Source of the DNA: JAQBDA01 sp041301185
GTDB taxonomy: Bacteria; Chloroflexota; Anaerolineae; Anaerolineales; UBA4823
Direction of reading: 5' to 3'
Length of the DNA: 31,489 nucleotides
Assembly: GCA_041301185.1 (NCBI GenBank)
Contig: JBFYSV010000269.1
Location: 1 to 31,489, forward strand
A program made the translations under genes and the position numbers. Every line of letters begins with the position of its first letter. The first letter of the stretch is position 1. Below the pieces are notes generated by a model. The model saw only the letters and a list, made by a program, of their open reading frames with translations, did not search any database and had not been told where the DNA came from. This document shows positions 8,192 through 17,200 of the stretch, one piece after another.

Positions 8192-8200
8192 TGGTATACT
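8192..8200 (+). promoter_or_regulatory. extended -10 element at the hemW start
   Basis: TGGTATACT ends 6 nt before the hemW ATG at 8207. Transcription starting at the usual distance would begin at or next to the start codon, giving a leaderless mRNA, which agrees with the lack of a Shine-Dalgarno there. Confidence 0.4.
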
Positions 8201-8206
8201 GCCCAC

Positions 8207-9403
8207 ATGCAAGCAATCAGCGTCTATTTACATATACCATTCTGCCGCCATCGCTGTGCTTATTGCGATTTCAATACCTATGCAGGCATATCGGATCTTA
8301 TACCGGCTTACATCCAGGCATTATGTACTGAAATCAGCACTTTAGCTCAATCCGCCAACCGGCGCTTACCGGTCCACACGATTTTTTTGGGAGGAGGCAC
8401 ACCGTCGTTGCTGCCAGCCGATATGCTGGAAATGGTTATCCGGAGTCTGGATAACGGCTATGATCTCTCCAATGATGTGGAAATTACCCTGGAAGCCAAC
8501 CCAGGCACTTTGAATCAAGCGTATTTAAACCGGTTGAGGGCGGCGGGAGTAAACCGTATCAGCCTGGGGATGCAATCTGCCCTTACTGAAGAGCTTCGCT
8601 TTTTGGAAAGGGAGCATGATTTTTTGGCTGTTATCCAATCTGTTGAATGGGCTCGCAAAGCTGGTTTTGACAACCTTAACCTGGATTTGATCTTTGGCTT
8701 GCCGGAGCAATTGCTGGGTAGCTGGCAGCGCAGTTTGAAAATGGCAACAGATCTGAAACCGGAGCATCTATCTATTTACTCCCTGTCCTTAGAGCACGGC
8801 ACCCCAATGTCAAACTGGGCTGACCGTGGTTTAATCAGCCAGTCGGATAATGACACAGCAGCAGATATGTACGATTGGGCTTCAGAGTTTTTAGAGGTTA
8901 AAGGCTACTCCCAATATGAGATTTCCAATTGGGCTACCTGGAGCAAACAAGAAGAGCTTCTGTCTTGCCGGCACAATTTGCAATACTGGCATCTCGATCC
9001 GTATCTTGGATTCGGCGCGGGAGCACATGGTTATATTGCTGGATATCGCACGGCGAACGTCCTCTCTCCTGCCCAGTATATCCAGCGCCTGACTACAACT
9101 GATAATCCGCGTCCTAATGCTCAATTTCCAAGAACACCTGCGACAGCCACTGCCCAAAAAATCGACAGGCAAACGGAGATGGGCGAAACAATGATAATGG
9201 GGCTGCGTCTGACCCGCGAGGGAGTATCAAACAAGCGTTTCGCCAAGCGGTTTGGAACGAAAATCCAGGATGAGTTTGGGAGCCAGGTTGAATACCTGGT
9301 GAATAGTGGATTGTTAAATTGGATAGGGGATGATCAAGATACGCTTCGCCTGACCTGGCGTGGGCGTTTGTTGGGAAACCGTGTATTTATAGAGTTCGTT
9401 TGA
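8207..9403 (+). CDS. hemW: HemW-like radical SAM protein (heme chaperone family)
   Basis: A 398-residue radical SAM protein of the HemN/HemW family. MQAISVYLHIPFC begins at once with the family signature; the CxxxCxxC cluster is C13, C17, C20 (CRHRCAYCDF) for the 4Fe-4S cluster and SAM. GGGTPS, EANPGTL, GVNRISLGMQS, LIFGLPEQ, SIYSLSLEHGTPM and SQYEISNWA follow in the normal order, then the HemW C-terminal domain. The length and lack of the HemN N-terminal extension favour HemW, a heme-trafficking protein, over coproporphyrinogen dehydrogenase. Earlier annotations often call it HemN. A 25-codon extension to 8132 is not conserved and overlaps the promoter. Its stop is 3 bp from the stop of the convergent prenyl synthase. 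Confidence 0.9.
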   Translation: MQAISVYLHIPFCRHRCAYCDFNTYAGISDLIPAYIQALCTEISTLAQSANRRLPVHTIFLGGGTPSLLPADMLEMVIRSLDNGYDLSNDVEITLEANPGTLNQAYLNRLRAAGVNRISLGMQSALTEELRFLEREHDFLAVIQSVEWARKAGFDNLNLDLIFGLPEQLLGSWQRSLKMATDLKPEHLSIYSLSLEHGTPMSNWADRGLISQSDNDTAADMYDWASEFLEVKGYSQYEISNWATWSKQEELLSCRHNLQYWHLDPYLGFGAGAHGYIAGYRTANVLSPAQYIQRLTTTDNPRPNAQFPRTPATATAQKIDRQTEMGETMIMGLRLTREGVSNKRFAKRFGTKIQDEFGSQVEYLVNSGLLNWIGDDQDTLRLTWRGRLLGNRVFIEFV

Positions 9404-9406
9404 TAG

Positions 9407-10426
9407 CTACAGCTGTCTCTGTAAGAGCTGGTTTGCCAGGTATGCAAGCTCATCTCCGGCTTGCCCCGCAGGTTTAGCTCTTTCCAAAGCCTGCAGTGCC
9501 TTGTCCGTGAAACATGCGGCTGTCTCCTGGGTATAGTCGCGGGCGCCTTCGGCTTCTAGCATTTGTGCCAGGTGGTTGACTTCTTCCGGTAAAACCCTGC
9601 CCTTTAGCCAGCGAGCGGCAAATTCACCATCCAGACTCAACCCGTATAGGATGGGCAGGGATTTCTTACCCGAGACCAGGTCGCTAGCCGTCGATTTTCC
9701 TGTCAAGGCAGCATCTCCCCATACTCCCAGCAGATCGTCCAATGCCTGGAAAGCGATGCCAAGGTTTCCGCCAAATTCTTTGTATGCGGTTAATATTTCC
9801 TTATTAGCACCGGCAACCAGAGCGCCGAGGACCGCACATGCTGAAAGCAGCGCTCCCGTTTTCCCGGATACCATTGGCCAGTAAGCATCCAATTGCATAT
9901 CTCTCCGATCAGCGTAAGAGATATCTAGATGCTGGCCTCGGGTCAGATCCAGACAGGTCTGGTGTAAATTCTGCTCAGCTTTGAGTGCGATTTCACAACC
10001 AGAAGTCTCCTCCAGCCGGAGTAATGAAAGGTGAGCCAGGGTTAGCATGGCATCACCGATATTAATTGCTAAAGGGATACCCCATTTTTTCCAGACCGTT
10101 GGTCGGCCACGTCGAAGAGGGCTGTCATCTTCGATGTCGTCATGGATTAGAGAGAAGTTGTGGACCAGCTCCACCGCAGCCGCTGCAGGGAGAGCTGTTC
10201 GCCACTCTCCACCGGCGCTGGCATTCACCAGCAGAACAAGTAAAGGTCTTATTCGTTTACCGGCCGCAGCAGAACCTGATCCTTCACCTTCCCACCCCAT
10301 GTGGTATGCCAACATGTGGTGGAATCCATCCAGGCCTGGCTCATCACCTGATCGGACAAACATCTGCAAGTCGTCCTCAATAGCTGGTAACATCTGGGAA
10401 GATAACGATGTAGTTGACATAGGCAT
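9407..10426 (-). CDS. polyprenyl (probably geranylgeranyl) diphosphate synthase
   Basis: A 339-residue trans-isoprenyl diphosphate synthase that extends DMAPP with IPP. GKRIRPLL (56-63) is the first conserved region; the first Asp-rich motif is D96-D97-I-E-D100, followed by the RRGRPT segment; the second is D230-D231 with D237 (DDLLGVWGD). Phe91, five residues before the first Asp motif, and the lack of the two-residue insertion seen in bacterial FPP synthases suggest a short C20-type product; this is inference. It is directly downstream of fni: the fni stop codon and this ATG abut (TAGATG on the minus strand), implying translational coupling. A second ATG two codons later (10420) is equally plausible. 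Confidence 0.88.
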   Translation of the reverse strand: MPMSTTSLSSQMLPAIEDDLQMFVRSGDEPGLDGFHHMLAYHMGWEGEGSGSAAAGKRIRPLLVLLVNASAGGEWRTALPAAAAVELVHNFSLIHDDIEDDSPLRRGRPTVWKKWGIPLAINIGDAMLTLAHLSLLRLEETSGCEIALKAEQNLHQTCLDLTRGQHLDISYADRRDMQLDAYWPMVSGKTGALLSACAVLGALVAGANKEILTAYKEFGGNLGIAFQALDDLLGVWGDAALTGKSTASDLVSGKKSLPILYGLSLDGEFAARWLKGRVLPEEVNHLAQMLEAEGARDYTQETAACFTDKALQALERAKPAGQAGDELAYLANQLLQRQL

Positions 10427-11455
10427 CTACCGTTTCTGTAATGTTATTTGGCGTAAATGATCCAGGCTGGCTACTCCTGCTGCGAACATGCAGACCTGAA
10501 TTTCGTGCTGATAACTTTTAATCGTCTCAATTGTTGCATCCAAGGATACTGCTGCCGATTTTAGAAATGGGCTGGCCATTCCGCCAAGCCGGCTTCCCAA
10601 TGCAATACACTTGGCAATGTCAATTCCGCTGCGCAGACCGCCAGACGCGATGACGATCATCTCTGGGACTGCTTCCGATATCATCCGGATTGAATCAGCA
10701 GTCGGTATCCCCCAATCGATGAATGCAGCGGCAAGTCGTGCCTGGGTAGCAGATTTTGCCCTGTGCATCTCCACTTGTGACCAGGACGTGCCTCCCGCGC
10801 CGGCGACATCAATTGCAGCAACCCCTGCATTTGCAAGGCGGCGAGCGGATTCACCCGAAAAGCCCCATCCTACTTCTTTCGCGATCACAGGAACCTCAAG
10901 CATGCGGCATACTTGTTCAATCTTGTTTAATAAGCCCGAGAAGCGGGTGTCACCTTCGGGTTGTACTGCTTCCTGGAGGGCGTTCAGATGCAGGATCAGT
11001 GCATCTGCTTCGCACATCTCAACGGCTCTCCGGCACTCATCAACCCCATAGCCATAATTTAATTGAATGGCACCCAGGTTGGCGAGCAGTAATATATCGG
11101 GAGCTACCCTGCGCACCTGGAAGGTCTCCGCCAGGTTGGGATGCTCAATTGCTGCCCGTTGTGAGCCTAATCCCATAGCAATTCCGGTTTCTTGGGCAGC
11201 CTCAGCCAGGGTGAGGTTAATCCGCCTGGCTTCATCTGTTCCACCGGTCATGGACGAGATCAGGATTGGAGCTTTGAGATGGCGAGCAAATAAGTCCTGG
11301 CTAAGGTCGATATCATCCAGGTTGATCTCGGGCAATGCCTGGTGGAGAAAATAATACCGCTCCAGCCCTGATGTCAATCCAGAGCGTACATCTTCCTCTA
11401 GATTTATCCGAATATGGTCTGACTTCCGCTCACTGATCTGCGTAACTTTTGTCAT
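10427..11455 (-). CDS. fni: type II isopentenyl-diphosphate delta-isomerase
   Basis: A 342-residue FMN- and NADPH-dependent enzyme interconverting IPP and DMAPP. Family marks in order are RKSDHI near the N-terminus, SSMTGG (about 67-72), MGLGSQRAA, LLANLGAIQ, ALILHLNALQEAVQPEGD, IAKEVGWGFS, DVAGAGGTSW and ASGGLRSGIDIAKCIALG (phosphate and FMN binding). Length matches the family (about 340-350). It has a textbook promoter upstream and AGGA about 11 nt before ATG. It forms a two-gene isoprenoid operon with the downstream prenyl synthase, to which it supplies the DMAPP primer. Confidence 0.93.
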   Translation of the reverse strand: MTKVTQISERKSDHIRINLEEDVRSGLTSGLERYYFLHQALPEINLDDIDLSQDLFARHLKAPILISSMTGGTDEARRINLTLAEAAQETGIAMGLGSQRAAIEHPNLAETFQVRRVAPDILLLANLGAIQLNYGYGVDECRRAVEMCEADALILHLNALQEAVQPEGDTRFSGLLNKIEQVCRMLEVPVIAKEVGWGFSGESARRLANAGVAAIDVAGAGGTSWSQVEMHRAKSATQARLAAAFIDWGIPTADSIRMISEAVPEMIVIASGGLRSGIDIAKCIALGSRLGGMASPFLKSAAVSLDATIETIKSYQHEIQVCMFAAGVASLDHLRQITLQKR

Positions 11456-11482
11456 GAATGAGTGTTCCTGTGATGTGAGGTT

Positions 11483-11511
11483 ATATTACCAGCCTGATAT
11501 TGCTCTGTCAA
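11483..11511 (-). promoter_or_regulatory. sigma-70-type promoter of the fni-prenyl synthase operon
   Basis: On the minus strand a perfect TTGACA (11506-11511) and TAATAT (11483-11488) are separated by exactly 17 nt. TGG precedes the -10. The fni ATG is 28 nt downstream of the -10. Confidence 0.75.
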
Positions 11512-11543
11512 TAAACCCATATGCGAAAAATCGTAATCTAGGC

Positions 11544-11571
11544 TTGACAGATTGGACACCGAGATTACAAT
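11544..11571 (+). promoter_or_regulatory. sigma-70-type promoter of the acyl carrier protein gene
   Basis: Perfect TTGACA (11544-11549), a 16-nt spacer and TACAAT (11566-11571). It lies back to back with the fni promoter, 32 bp apart, so the two could influence each other. Confidence 0.7.
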
Positions 11572-11610
11572 TAGCGCAAATTTGAAACCGTAACTAGAGG
11601 AGGTTTATTC

Positions 11611-11847
11611 ATGTCGGACACCTTTGAGGAAATCAAAACCATTATCGTGGATTTGCTTGGCGTCGATGAGGAGAAGGTAACCCTGGATGCTCGTTTCAGG
11701 GAGGAATTAGAAGCAGACTCGCTAGATCTGGTGGAGCTTATCATGGCTTTTGAAGATAAGTTCGGTGGTGAAATCTCAGACGAGGATGCGCAAAGCATTA
11801 CCACCGTAGGAGAAGCTGTCAAATACGTTCAAACTCATATGAGCTAA
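11611..11847 (+). CDS. acpP: acyl carrier protein
   Basis: A 78-residue acidic carrier for growing fatty acyl chains. The phosphopantetheine site is Ser37 in the EADSLDLVEL motif, with helix II MAFEDKFGGEISDEDA after it. The N-terminal helix (FEEIKTIIVDLLGVDEEKV) and the end (TTVGEAVKYVQTH) are standard. A very strong ribosome site, GAGGAGG at 11597-11603, precedes ATG, and a consensus promoter lies upstream, as expected for an abundant protein. Unusually for acpP it is not beside fab genes; it stands alone between divergent fni and convergent sucD, with terminator-like hairpins after it. plsX, which uses acyl-ACP, is about 18 kb away. Confidence 0.95.
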   Translation: MSDTFEEIKTIIVDLLGVDEEKVTLDARFREELEADSLDLVELIMAFEDKFGGEISDEDAQSITTVGEAVKYVQTHMS

Positions 11848-11868
11848 TCTGCACGCATTTCGACAATT

Positions 11869-11903
11869 CACAAAAGGGGCAATGAGTTCTGTGCCTCTTT
11901 GTG
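11869..11903 (+). terminator. putative terminator after acpP
   Basis: A hairpin with one bulge pairs CACAAAAGGGGCA with TGCCTCTTTGTG around a 10-nt loop, followed by TTT. It starts 21 nt after the acpP stop. Confidence 0.55.
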
Positions 11904-11917
11904 TTTAAATCCAGCAT

Positions 11918-11967
11918 ATATAAGAACCTTCCCCACCAGATATATCCAGCAGGGAAGGTTCTTATAT
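11918..11967. terminator. 16-bp perfect hairpin between acpP and sucD ends
   Basis: ATATAAGAACCTTCCC and its exact complement enclose an 18-nt loop. Stem ends are A/T-rich on both sides, so it may terminate both acpP (+) and sucCD (-). It is longer than a usual terminator stem. The rest of the 11848-12048 gap holds no gene I can support. Confidence 0.6.
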
Positions 11968-12048
11968 TTGATGTTAAATCTATTCCTCAGACCCTGGAGT
12001 GATTTGTTATACCCAGAGAGACTCGTAAGGGGTATAAGCGCGAGTGGG

Positions 12049-12912
12049 TCAGGATAGAAGAGTAGGGATTTCTTCTGGGTGCTTGGCAACCCGCACACCT
12101 GCAGACTGTAGAGCCTTGATTTTATCTTCAGCCAGCCCAGACCCGCCTTCGACGATCGCTCCGGCGTGCCCCATCCGTTTGCCTGGCGGGGCTGTTCTCC
12201 CTGCAATAAATGCTGCCACCGGCTTGGTCATGTTGTGGTCAATGAATTCAGCAGCTTTCTCCTCATCGGTGCCACCGATTTCTCCAATCAATACGACCTG
12301 ATCTGTATGTGGATCGTCTTCGAATAATCGCAAGCAGTCGATAAAGTTTGTCCCGTTAATTGGATCGCCTCCGATCCCAACACAGGTGCTCACACCTTTG
12401 CCTACTAGCTTTAATGCATATAAAACCTCGTAGGTGAGAGTTCCGGAGCGAGATACAACCCCCACATTACCTGGGATGGCAATATCTCCCGGGATGATGC
12501 CGACTTTTGCCTGCCCGGGGGTCAGGAGTCCTGGGCAGTTCGGTCCAACCAGGCGGACACCTTTTTGATCAAGATAGTTGCGCACCTTCATCATATCTTG
12601 GACCGGTATCCCCTCAGTAATACAAACAACCAGCGAGACACCACCATCCGCAGCTTCGAATATCGCATCGGCGGCGAACCGGGCGGGCACAAAGATCACG
12701 CTCGTGTTCGCTCCGGTCGCTTCGACTGCGACCTTAACCGAGTCGAAGACGGGGATTTTACCCTCAAAGACCCATTCTCCGCCTTTTCCGGGTGTCACGC
12801 CCGCGACTACACTTGTTCCAAACCCAATCATCTGCTGGGTATGGAATATACCTTCATTGCCTGTTATCCCTTGCACCAACAAGCGGGTGTTATGATTAAC
12901 AAGTATACTCAT
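12049..12912 (-). CDS. sucD: succinate-CoA ligase alpha subunit
   Basis: A 287-residue alpha subunit of succinyl-CoA synthetase, which couples succinyl-CoA cleavage to nucleotide triphosphate synthesis. The N-terminal CoA-binding Rossmann domain shows LLVQGITGNEG and VAGVTPGKGG; GPNCPGLLTPG, GVVSRSGTLTYE and GIGGDPINGT follow; the phosphorylated His is H249 in GKRMGHAGAIV. Length is normal (about 290). AAGGA before ATG supports the start. It follows sucC by 18 bp on the same strand, the usual sucCD order, and completes this TCA step with citrate synthase and mdh about 6 kb away. Confidence 0.95.
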   Translation of the reverse strand: MSILVNHNTRLLVQGITGNEGIFHTQQMIGFGTSVVAGVTPGKGGEWVFEGKIPVFDSVKVAVEATGANTSVIFVPARFAADAIFEAADGGVSLVVCITEGIPVQDMMKVRNYLDQKGVRLVGPNCPGLLTPGQAKVGIIPGDIAIPGNVGVVSRSGTLTYEVLYALKLVGKGVSTCVGIGGDPINGTNFIDCLRLFEDDPHTDQVVLIGEIGGTDEEKAAEFIDHNMTKPVAAFIAGRTAPPGKRMGHAGAIVEGGSGLAEDKIKALQSAGVRVAKHPEEIPTLLS

Positions 12913-12930
12913 ATAGAATCCTTCCCGGTT

Positions 12931-14067
12931 TTATACAGCGTTTGCCACGGCGACAGCCTTTTCAGCTGCCTGGGCTAGTGTGTCTGCGGTAATCATCTTC
13001 GCATTCGCCAGGATTTGCCTTCCTTCTTCAGCATTGGTCCCAACCAGGCGGATCACCATAGGGATATTCGTTTTTACTTCATCCAATGCGGCGAGGATAC
13101 CCCGGGCAACTTCATCGCCACGGGTGATGCCACCGAAAATGTTAAACAAGATTGTCTTCACGTTGGGATCAGTAAGAATGATCCGTAATGCTGCCGAGAC
13201 TTTGTCTGCACCAGCTCCACCACCAATATCCAGGAAGTTAGCCGGTTCTCCCCCGTAAAGCTTGATGATATCCATGGTTGTCATAGCAAGACCCGCACCG
13301 TTCACCATGCATCCGATATTTCCATCCAGCTTGATAAAGGATAACCCGTACTTACGCGCTTCGATTTCAGATTGTGCTTCGACATCCAGGTCTCGCATCT
13401 CTACCAGGTCTGCATGCCGGTAGAGGGCATTGTCATCAAGCACCATCTTGCCGTCCACAGCTAACAACCGGTTGTCAGCAGTAATGACGAGGGGATTGAT
13501 CTCTGCCAGGGTCGCATCACAGGCCTTGTATGCTTCCCAAAGGCCGCGCGAAATTTGACCGAAAGCCCGCCAGTGGTCACGCGGCAGGTCTATTCCAATG
13601 GCTATATCACGAGCCTGGTAATCGCGCAAACCAAGCAGGGGATCAATATGCTCCCGGATGATTTTCTCGGGAGTTTCCCGGGCTACCTCCTCAATATCCA
13701 CTCCACCTGCGGAAGATGCCATCATGACGGGCTTACGGGCAGCACGATCGTTTGTAATCCCAAGGTAGATTTCTTTATCGATTTGGGCAGCCTCATCCAC
13801 AAGGACTTTGCGGACTGGCAGACCTTTTATCTCCATAGCCAGAATCTGTGCAGCCAATTCCTCGGCTTCTTTAGGACTCTTAGCCAGGCGTATCCCGCCT
13901 GCCTTGCCTCTTCCACCCACCAGGACTTGCGATTTGATCACCACGCGAGTCTGTAATTCCTGGGCAATTTGTTCTGCTTCTTGAGCTGTAGCGGCTACTT
14001 TGCCATTGGGAATTGGGATGCCAAATTTGGCAAATATTTGTTTTGACTGATATTCGTGAAGTTTCAT
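12931..14067 (-). CDS. sucC: succinate-CoA ligase (ADP/GDP-forming) beta subunit
   Basis: A 378-residue ATP-grasp subunit. MKLHEYQSKQIFAKFGIP is the classic N-terminus; the nucleotide-binding loop is GGRGKAGGIRLAKS (about 51-64); DGKMVLDDNA and GNIGCMVNGAGLAMTTMD lead into the CoA-ligase domain; IFGGITRGDEVA and VIRLVGTNAEEG close it. Length is slightly under the typical 385-390 residues. GGAG lies upstream of ATG. It is the first gene of sucCD, with an extended -10 promoter at 14107-14115 and a palindrome further upstream. ADP versus GDP preference cannot be read from the sequence. Confidence 0.95.
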   Translation of the reverse strand: MKLHEYQSKQIFAKFGIPIPNGKVAATAQEAEQIAQELQTRVVIKSQVLVGGRGKAGGIRLAKSPKEAEELAAQILAMEIKGLPVRKVLVDEAAQIDKEIYLGITNDRAARKPVMMASSAGGVDIEEVARETPEKIIREHIDPLLGLRDYQARDIAIGIDLPRDHWRAFGQISRGLWEAYKACDATLAEINPLVITADNRLLAVDGKMVLDDNALYRHADLVEMRDLDVEAQSEIEARKYGLSFIKLDGNIGCMVNGAGLAMTTMDIIKLYGGEPANFLDIGGGAGADKVSAALRIILTDPNVKTILFNIFGGITRGDEVARGILAALDEVKTNIPMVIRLVGTNAEEGRQILANAKMITADTLAQAAEKAVAVANAV

Positions 14068-14106
14068 GCAGATCGGATCTCCAATGTTTTGATGCGTGCA
14101 GGCAGG

Positions 14107-14115
14107 ATTATACCA
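14107..14115 (-). promoter_or_regulatory. extended -10 promoter element of sucCD
   Basis: The minus strand reads TGGTATAAT, about 40 nt before the sucC ATG. No good -35 is seen at the standard distance. Confidence 0.45.
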
Positions 14116-14139
14116 CGACAGGGGTATATACAGTATTTT

Positions 14140-14162
14140 TTGTAATAATACCTGTATTACAA
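14140..14162. promoter_or_regulatory. palindrome upstream of sucC, possible operator
   Basis: TTGTAATA and TATTACAA form a perfect 8-bp inverted repeat around 7 nt. It lies about 30 bp upstream of the sucC -10 element, where an activator or repressor dimer could bind. The rest of the 14068-14244 gap shows nothing I recognise. Confidence 0.3.
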
Positions 14163-14244
14163 TATGAATTGTCTGATTTCGCCGGGTAAGTAATCCCCCT
14201 CAATGGTTACCTGGATGGGTGAGAACTGAAGACCCCAGTCGAAG

Positions 14245-17200
14245 TTATGGAGGGGGCAGGACAAAGTGCATGATTCGGTTGTTCCCCGGATCGGTTACCC
14301 AGATTCCATCATTTTCATCCACGGCAATACCGCTCACCATTGAGAATCCATCCGGACCGGTAGATAAATCGCCCCAATACCGGACAAACTCGCCTTCTGA
14401 TGTGAATTGCAGGACGCGATAACCTTCAGGGTCGGTCGCGTAAACATGACCGATTGAATCAACTGCCAAATATGGTTTGTTATCCAGCGATTGCCCGTAC
14501 CAGGCAACCACGTCCCAACTGTTCAGAGGTTGATAGACGAGATCTGTTGATGCCATGAACGATTGTATCCGCTGGTTCCAGGTATCCGCAACGTACAGCA
14601 GGCCCTCATTGTTCCTCGCAATTCCAACTGGCTCATCAAATTGCCCGGGTGATAATCCCGGTTCGCCAAACTCAGTGATGGGACTGCCGTTGGAGTCAAA
14701 CAAGGCAATCCGCTTATTCCCGGTATCGGTAACGTACACAATGCCATCGGAGGAAACAAGCACATCCCGCGGCCCCCAGAAGGCATCCGGTGTCTCAGCC
14801 TGTCCGAAGTAGCCCCACATTGTTACGAACTCGCCTTCTGCAGTGAACTTCTGAATACGGTGGTTCCAGGTGTCTGCTACGTATACTGAACCGTCCGGAC
14901 CCACAGCAATTCCCCACGGCTCGTAGAATGTGCCACCAGGAGCCTGTCCACTGGCAACATCTGCAAAAGTGCCCCAGGTATGCAGGGCATTACCCTGGGT
15001 GTCCAGGTGCTGGATGCGATGGTTATTGCTATCGGCAATATACAGGCTGCCATCAGGCGCAACAGCAATGTCACGCGGTTTTTGGAACTGTCCAGGCTCG
15101 GAGCCAGTCGTGCCGAATATCTGGTCTGCGCTAACCGTGATTTGTTTTCCTTCATAAGGATCGGCGACAACTGCCTCGGGCGCGGCTGCCACGCCATAGT
15201 TCCACAAGGAATTGGCAATATCCTTGCGAATATACAGGCGCATCCGGTTGGATGGATACCAGTTGGGAAAGCTAATGTCTTTGTTGGTGACCTGACCATA
15301 GAGCGAGTAATCCCGATCTAGCCAGATTTTGAATAATGCCTCTCTCATCTGTGGGTCACTGATCGCATCCAGGATGCGCTGCCAGGTGAGATCGTAGTAA
15401 TCCTGGTTTGGCCACCAGATCCGGATGTAATCATAGCGGTTATAAGCTTGCCCGACGACTGGCTCGATCTTGCCGTAATTTCCCTCTCCGACCAGGATGA
15501 TAGGGGCCTCACGCTGTGCGCGGGAGGGATTGCTGGCAAAATAATCCTGGGTTGTGAAATTACGCAGGTACCACCAGAAGGGATAGGTGGTCTCGTTATC
15601 GTAAGCGACTTTAATTGCCAGCCCGTCGGTTGTGCGGCGAGAGATTTCTTCAATCTGAGAGAGGATCACTTTGGGTCCACTCGCTGAATGCGCATAGACA
15701 AGTAATTCGTTGGCGTTATCGTAGTTGATGTAAGAGGCAGCGAATGCAGTTCGCACAGTCAGAACACCTAGCAGTGTAAAAATACTCAACGTGATCACGC
15801 GTCCCAACAAGGCATTTGTCCAGCCTCTCAGCAAATATGCCAATGCGAAACCGCTTCCTATTGCGACAACTAACGATGTGATAAACGTACTGGTTGCCTG
15901 TAATTGTTCAAGTTCTTTGCCCTGGAAGGGAGGTTGTGTGCCGAGCAACGATCCTATTGCTGCAGCCAGGCTGATAAAAAACACGGGAAGGAGCAGAAGG
16001 ACCAACCAGCCCTTATTGTTGCGAAATTCTTGCCAGTTCGTCGTATCCACAATCTGACCCAGGAACCAGCCCGTGGTCAGGACTAAGGGAACCGCAATAT
16101 GGACGGTGAGCCACGGCATTTTCTCCCCAGCGATTGTAAAAGCCAGCAGACTGGTGATACTCCAATAGATCAAGAGGGAAACCGTGGTTTCAGGCTGTTG
16201 GCAAACTTCTTGTTCTGTTGATTCGGATAACTGGCTATCATCTACTTCCGCTGCTACCATTTCGCTTTTAGTTGATAATGGCTCAATTCGAGACCACCGG
16301 ATGATCCGAGAGCCAAAAATGATGGTTAAGATTGTGCCCAGGGCAGGCAGGTACTCATAGACCGGGATTTGTATCGCGCCATAATAGTACCAGGGCTGGC
16401 TGCCGCGATTAACTCCTTGCTGCTCGAGCCAGTATCCTAATGACCCGACCAGACCGGTGACAAACCCAAATCCATTTGTGAAAAGACTGGTATAGAAAAC
16501 GATAAAAATGGCATAGAAGATCGCAAAATTGATCAACCACTGGCGCCGGTTCCAGAGCAAGCCAAGGACAATGGCAGCCAGAGATAAGATCACCACAAAT
16601 ATGGCAGTGACTAATCTGCTTTGCGGGTTATTGTAGTCAATAGGGTTGAACCCTAGCAATTTAACGGGAAAGGGAGCAAGCATAGGTAGAACGATGCTGG
16701 TCTGGACAATCAGAGCGCCAAATGACCTCTCTTCTTTCAAGCGTGCCCATGAATAACCAGAGATGGCAAAATATACCGCGGAAATCGTTGCCAGTACGCC
16801 AAGACCGGCTAAGATCAGACCAATAAGGGATAGACTACCAGATGGAGCTTCGACCGTACCCGGCGTCACGCTGGGAACTGGGGCAACTTCAGTACCAGTG
16901 GCTGCGGGTGTGGGCTGGTTTGTTAAAAAGAGACTGCCTCCAATTCCGATCAAGAGAATGGCGACCATTAAAGCGATCAAGAATCGGTTGCGTTGCTCTG
17001 TCTTCACCCAATCTTGCCTGGACAGACGGTAGATTAAGTAGCCTGCAAGGAAGATCATCGCCTGGGCGGTGTAAATGAACGAAGTTTCTTTTGATGTAAA
17101 ATGGAGAGCGGTCACAATCGTCAGATAATACAGGTAACGAGCCGCCCCGCTCTCCAGATAGCGCAGAATCGCCCATATGGTGATAACTCCAAAGAAGGCA

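Noticed and set aside
10047..11354. Several long plus-strand frames opposite fni and the prenyl synthase
   Set aside because: They are shadows of two clear enzymes on the minus strand.
14245..15110. Possible tandem DNA repeat or CRISPR-like array
   Set aside because: The periodicity comes from NHL blades at the protein level; the DNA units are diverged and have no constant repeat-spacer pattern.
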